Shown here: piece by piece, positions 5,958 to 7,226 of the stretch
Position numbering within the stretch: the stretch's first letter is position 1
Layout: the number at the start of each line of letters is the position of its first letter
DNA from: Bacteroidales bacterium
Lineage (GTDB): Bacteria; Bacteroidota; Bacteroidia; Bacteroidales; UBA932
NCBI GenBank assembly: GCA_017651785.1
Contig: JAGCCD010000069.1
Location: forward strand, 1-7,226
DNA length: 7,226 bases
Direction: 5' to 3'
Notes under the pieces: generated by a model
The model's input: the letters and a program-made list of their open reading frames with translations, nothing else
Databases searched by the model: none
What the model was told of the DNA's origin: nothing
Program-made: the position numbers and the translations under genes

Positions 5958-7226
5958 ATGCATTACATTTCACACAACCACTTAAGTATAGAAAGACTCA
6001 GGCAGATAATAGAAGACGGCGAGAAGATAGCCCTGTCTGCCCAGGCCGTCAAGGCAATAGAAAAATGCCGCCGTTACCTGGACCAGAAGATGGCCGATCT
6101 GGACCACCCCATATACGGCGTAACAACCGGCTTCGGGTCCCTTTGCAACGAGACCATTCCACCGGAGGACCTGTCAAAGCTGCAGTATAACCTGGTGGTC
6201 TCCCACGCCTGCGGGACCGGTGCAAAGGTGCGTCCGGAGATCGTAAAGCTGATGCTTTTCCTCAAGGCGCAGTCTCTGAGTTACGGGCATTCCGGAACGC
6301 AACTCGTTACCGTACAGCGACTTATCGATATGTTCAACAACGACATCCTGCCCGTGGTTTACGAGCAGGGTTCGCTGGGAGCATCCGGAGACCTCGCCCC
6401 TCTTGCACATATGTGCCTGCCGCTCATCGGCCTTGGCGAAGTGCTGTACAAAGGAGAAATCCGCCAGGCGGCTGACGTGTGGGCAGAGATGGGCTGGGAG
6501 CCCATAACCCTCCAGTCAAAGGAAGGCCTTGCCCTGCTTAACGGCACCCAGTTTATGAGCGCACACGCCGTTTGGGCGCTGCTCCGCGCCCGCAGACTCT
6601 CAAAGTGGGCCGATGTCATAGGCGCCATATCGCTTGACGCATACGACGGACGTATAGAGCCCTTCCTGCCGCTCACGCACAGGATACGCCAACACAGGGG
6701 GCAAATCGCAACGGGCAACCGCTTCATCCAGCTGCTCGAGGGAAGCGACCTTATCCGCCGTCCAAAAGAGCACGTGCAGGATCCCTATTCGTTCCGGTGC
6801 ATCCCCCAGGTGCACGGCGCCGCAAAAGACAATCTGGAGTACGTGGCCTCGGTCATAGAGAACGAGATCAACTCAGCGACGGACAACCCCAACATCTTCC
6901 CGGACGAAGATATGATCATTTCTGCCGGCAACTTCCACGGAGAACCCATCGCCATCCCGATGGACACAATGGCCGTAGCCCTTTCAGAGCTCGCAAGTAT
7001 CTCAGAAAGAAGGGTTTACCTGCTGGTGCACGGCTACCGGGGGCTTCCCCACTACCTTGTGGCCAAGCCCGGCCTCAACAGCGGCTTCATGATTCCCCAA
7101 TACACCGCGGCATCAATCGTGAGCCAGAACAAGATGCTGTGCTGGCCCGCATCGTGCGACTCCGTTCCCTCGTCCAACGGACAGGAAGACCACGTGAGCA
7201 TGGGTTCCAATTCGGCAACAAAGCTG
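5958..7226 (+). CDS. hutH: Histidine ammonia-lyase, 3'-truncated by the window edge
   Basis: HutH removes ammonia from L-histidine to give trans-urocanate, the first step of the pathway. The frame runs 423 residues to the right edge; the family is about 500-510, so about 80 residues are missing. The self-made MIO electrophile comes from A142-S143-G144 in GSLGASGDLAPLAH, the same numbers as in Pseudomonas putida HAL. Other active-site equivalents are present: Y53 (YGVTTGFG), H83 (VVSHACGTG), N195 (LLNGTQ), Y277 and R280 (QDPYSFRC, putida Y280 and R283), F326 (AGNFHGEP, putida F329) and E410 (GQEDHVSM, putida E414). The Ser-His pair at 82-83 and the QEDHVSM glutamate point to histidine rather than tyrosine or phenylalanine as substrate. 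The start follows the hutU stop by 3 nt, suggesting coupled translation, so early termination in hutU could also lower HutH. No defect is seen in the visible part. Confidence 0.96.
   Translation, partial: MHYISHNHLSIERLRQIIEDGEKIALSAQAVKAIEKCRRYLDQKMADLDHPIYGVTTGFGSLCNETIPPEDLSKLQYNLVVSHACGTGAKVRPEIVKLMLFLKAQSLSYGHSGTQLVTVQRLIDMFNNDILPVVYEQGSLGASGDLAPLAHMCLPLIGLGEVLYKGEIRQAADVWAEMGWEPITLQSKEGLALLNGTQFMSAHAVWALLRARRLSKWADVIGAISLDAYDGRIEPFLPLTHRIRQHRGQIATGNRFIQLLEGSDLIRRPKEHVQDPYSFRCIPQVHGAAKDNLEYVASVIENEINSATDNPNIFPDEDMIISAGNFHGEPIAIPMDTMAVALSELASISERRVYLLVHGYRGLPHYLVAKPGLNSGFMIPQYTAASIVSQNKMLCWPASCDSVPSSNGQEDHVSMGSNSATKL

Overview
The window looks like a chromosomal segment of a moderately GC-rich Bacteroidota (probably Bacteroidales). 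The support is an exact match to the Bacteroidetes -33/-7 promoter pattern (TTTG, 20 nt, TAnnTTTG) in front of lgt, the absence of clear Shine-Dalgarno sequences before the starts, and the kinds of proteins encoded (long-form urocanase, fused FTCD). Genus cannot be told from this sequence alone. I see no mobile element, tRNA, rRNA or CRISPR array.

Layout. (1) 1-1147, minus strand: the first 382 residues of a TolC-type outer-membrane efflux protein, whose C-terminus runs off the left edge. (2) 1148-1246: a 99-nt divergent intergenic region carrying the lgt promoter. (3) 1247-2134, plus: lgt, prolipoprotein diacylglyceryl transferase. (4) 2157-3860, plus: a fused glutamate formimidoyltransferase / formimidoyl-THF cyclodeaminase (ftcD). 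(5) 3861-3938: a 78-nt gap with a perfect 8-bp hairpin. (6) 3939-5954, plus: urocanate hydratase (hutU), full length at 671 codons but cut by an in-frame TAA at codon 440. (7) 5958-7226, plus: histidine ammonia-lyase (hutH), 423 residues, running off the right edge.

How the genes work together. HutH deaminates histidine to urocanate, HutU hydrates it to imidazolonepropionate, an imidazolonepropionase (hutI, not in this window) would open the ring to formiminoglutamate, and FTCD moves the formimino group to tetrahydrofolate, giving glutamate, then releases ammonia to form 5,10-methenyl-THF. The three hut genes are co-directional with lgt, with gaps of 22, 78 and 3 nt and no obvious terminator, so they may share the lgt promoter.

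The main oddity is the TAA in hutU. Everything on both sides is in frame and family-like. The stop sits at the end of a short patch (5220-5258) whose codons end mostly in T, whereas the 41 codons before it contain none ending in T. This could be a recent nonsense mutation, a conversion tract, or an assembly/consensus error. I did not find a new type of biological system here; the rest is conventional.
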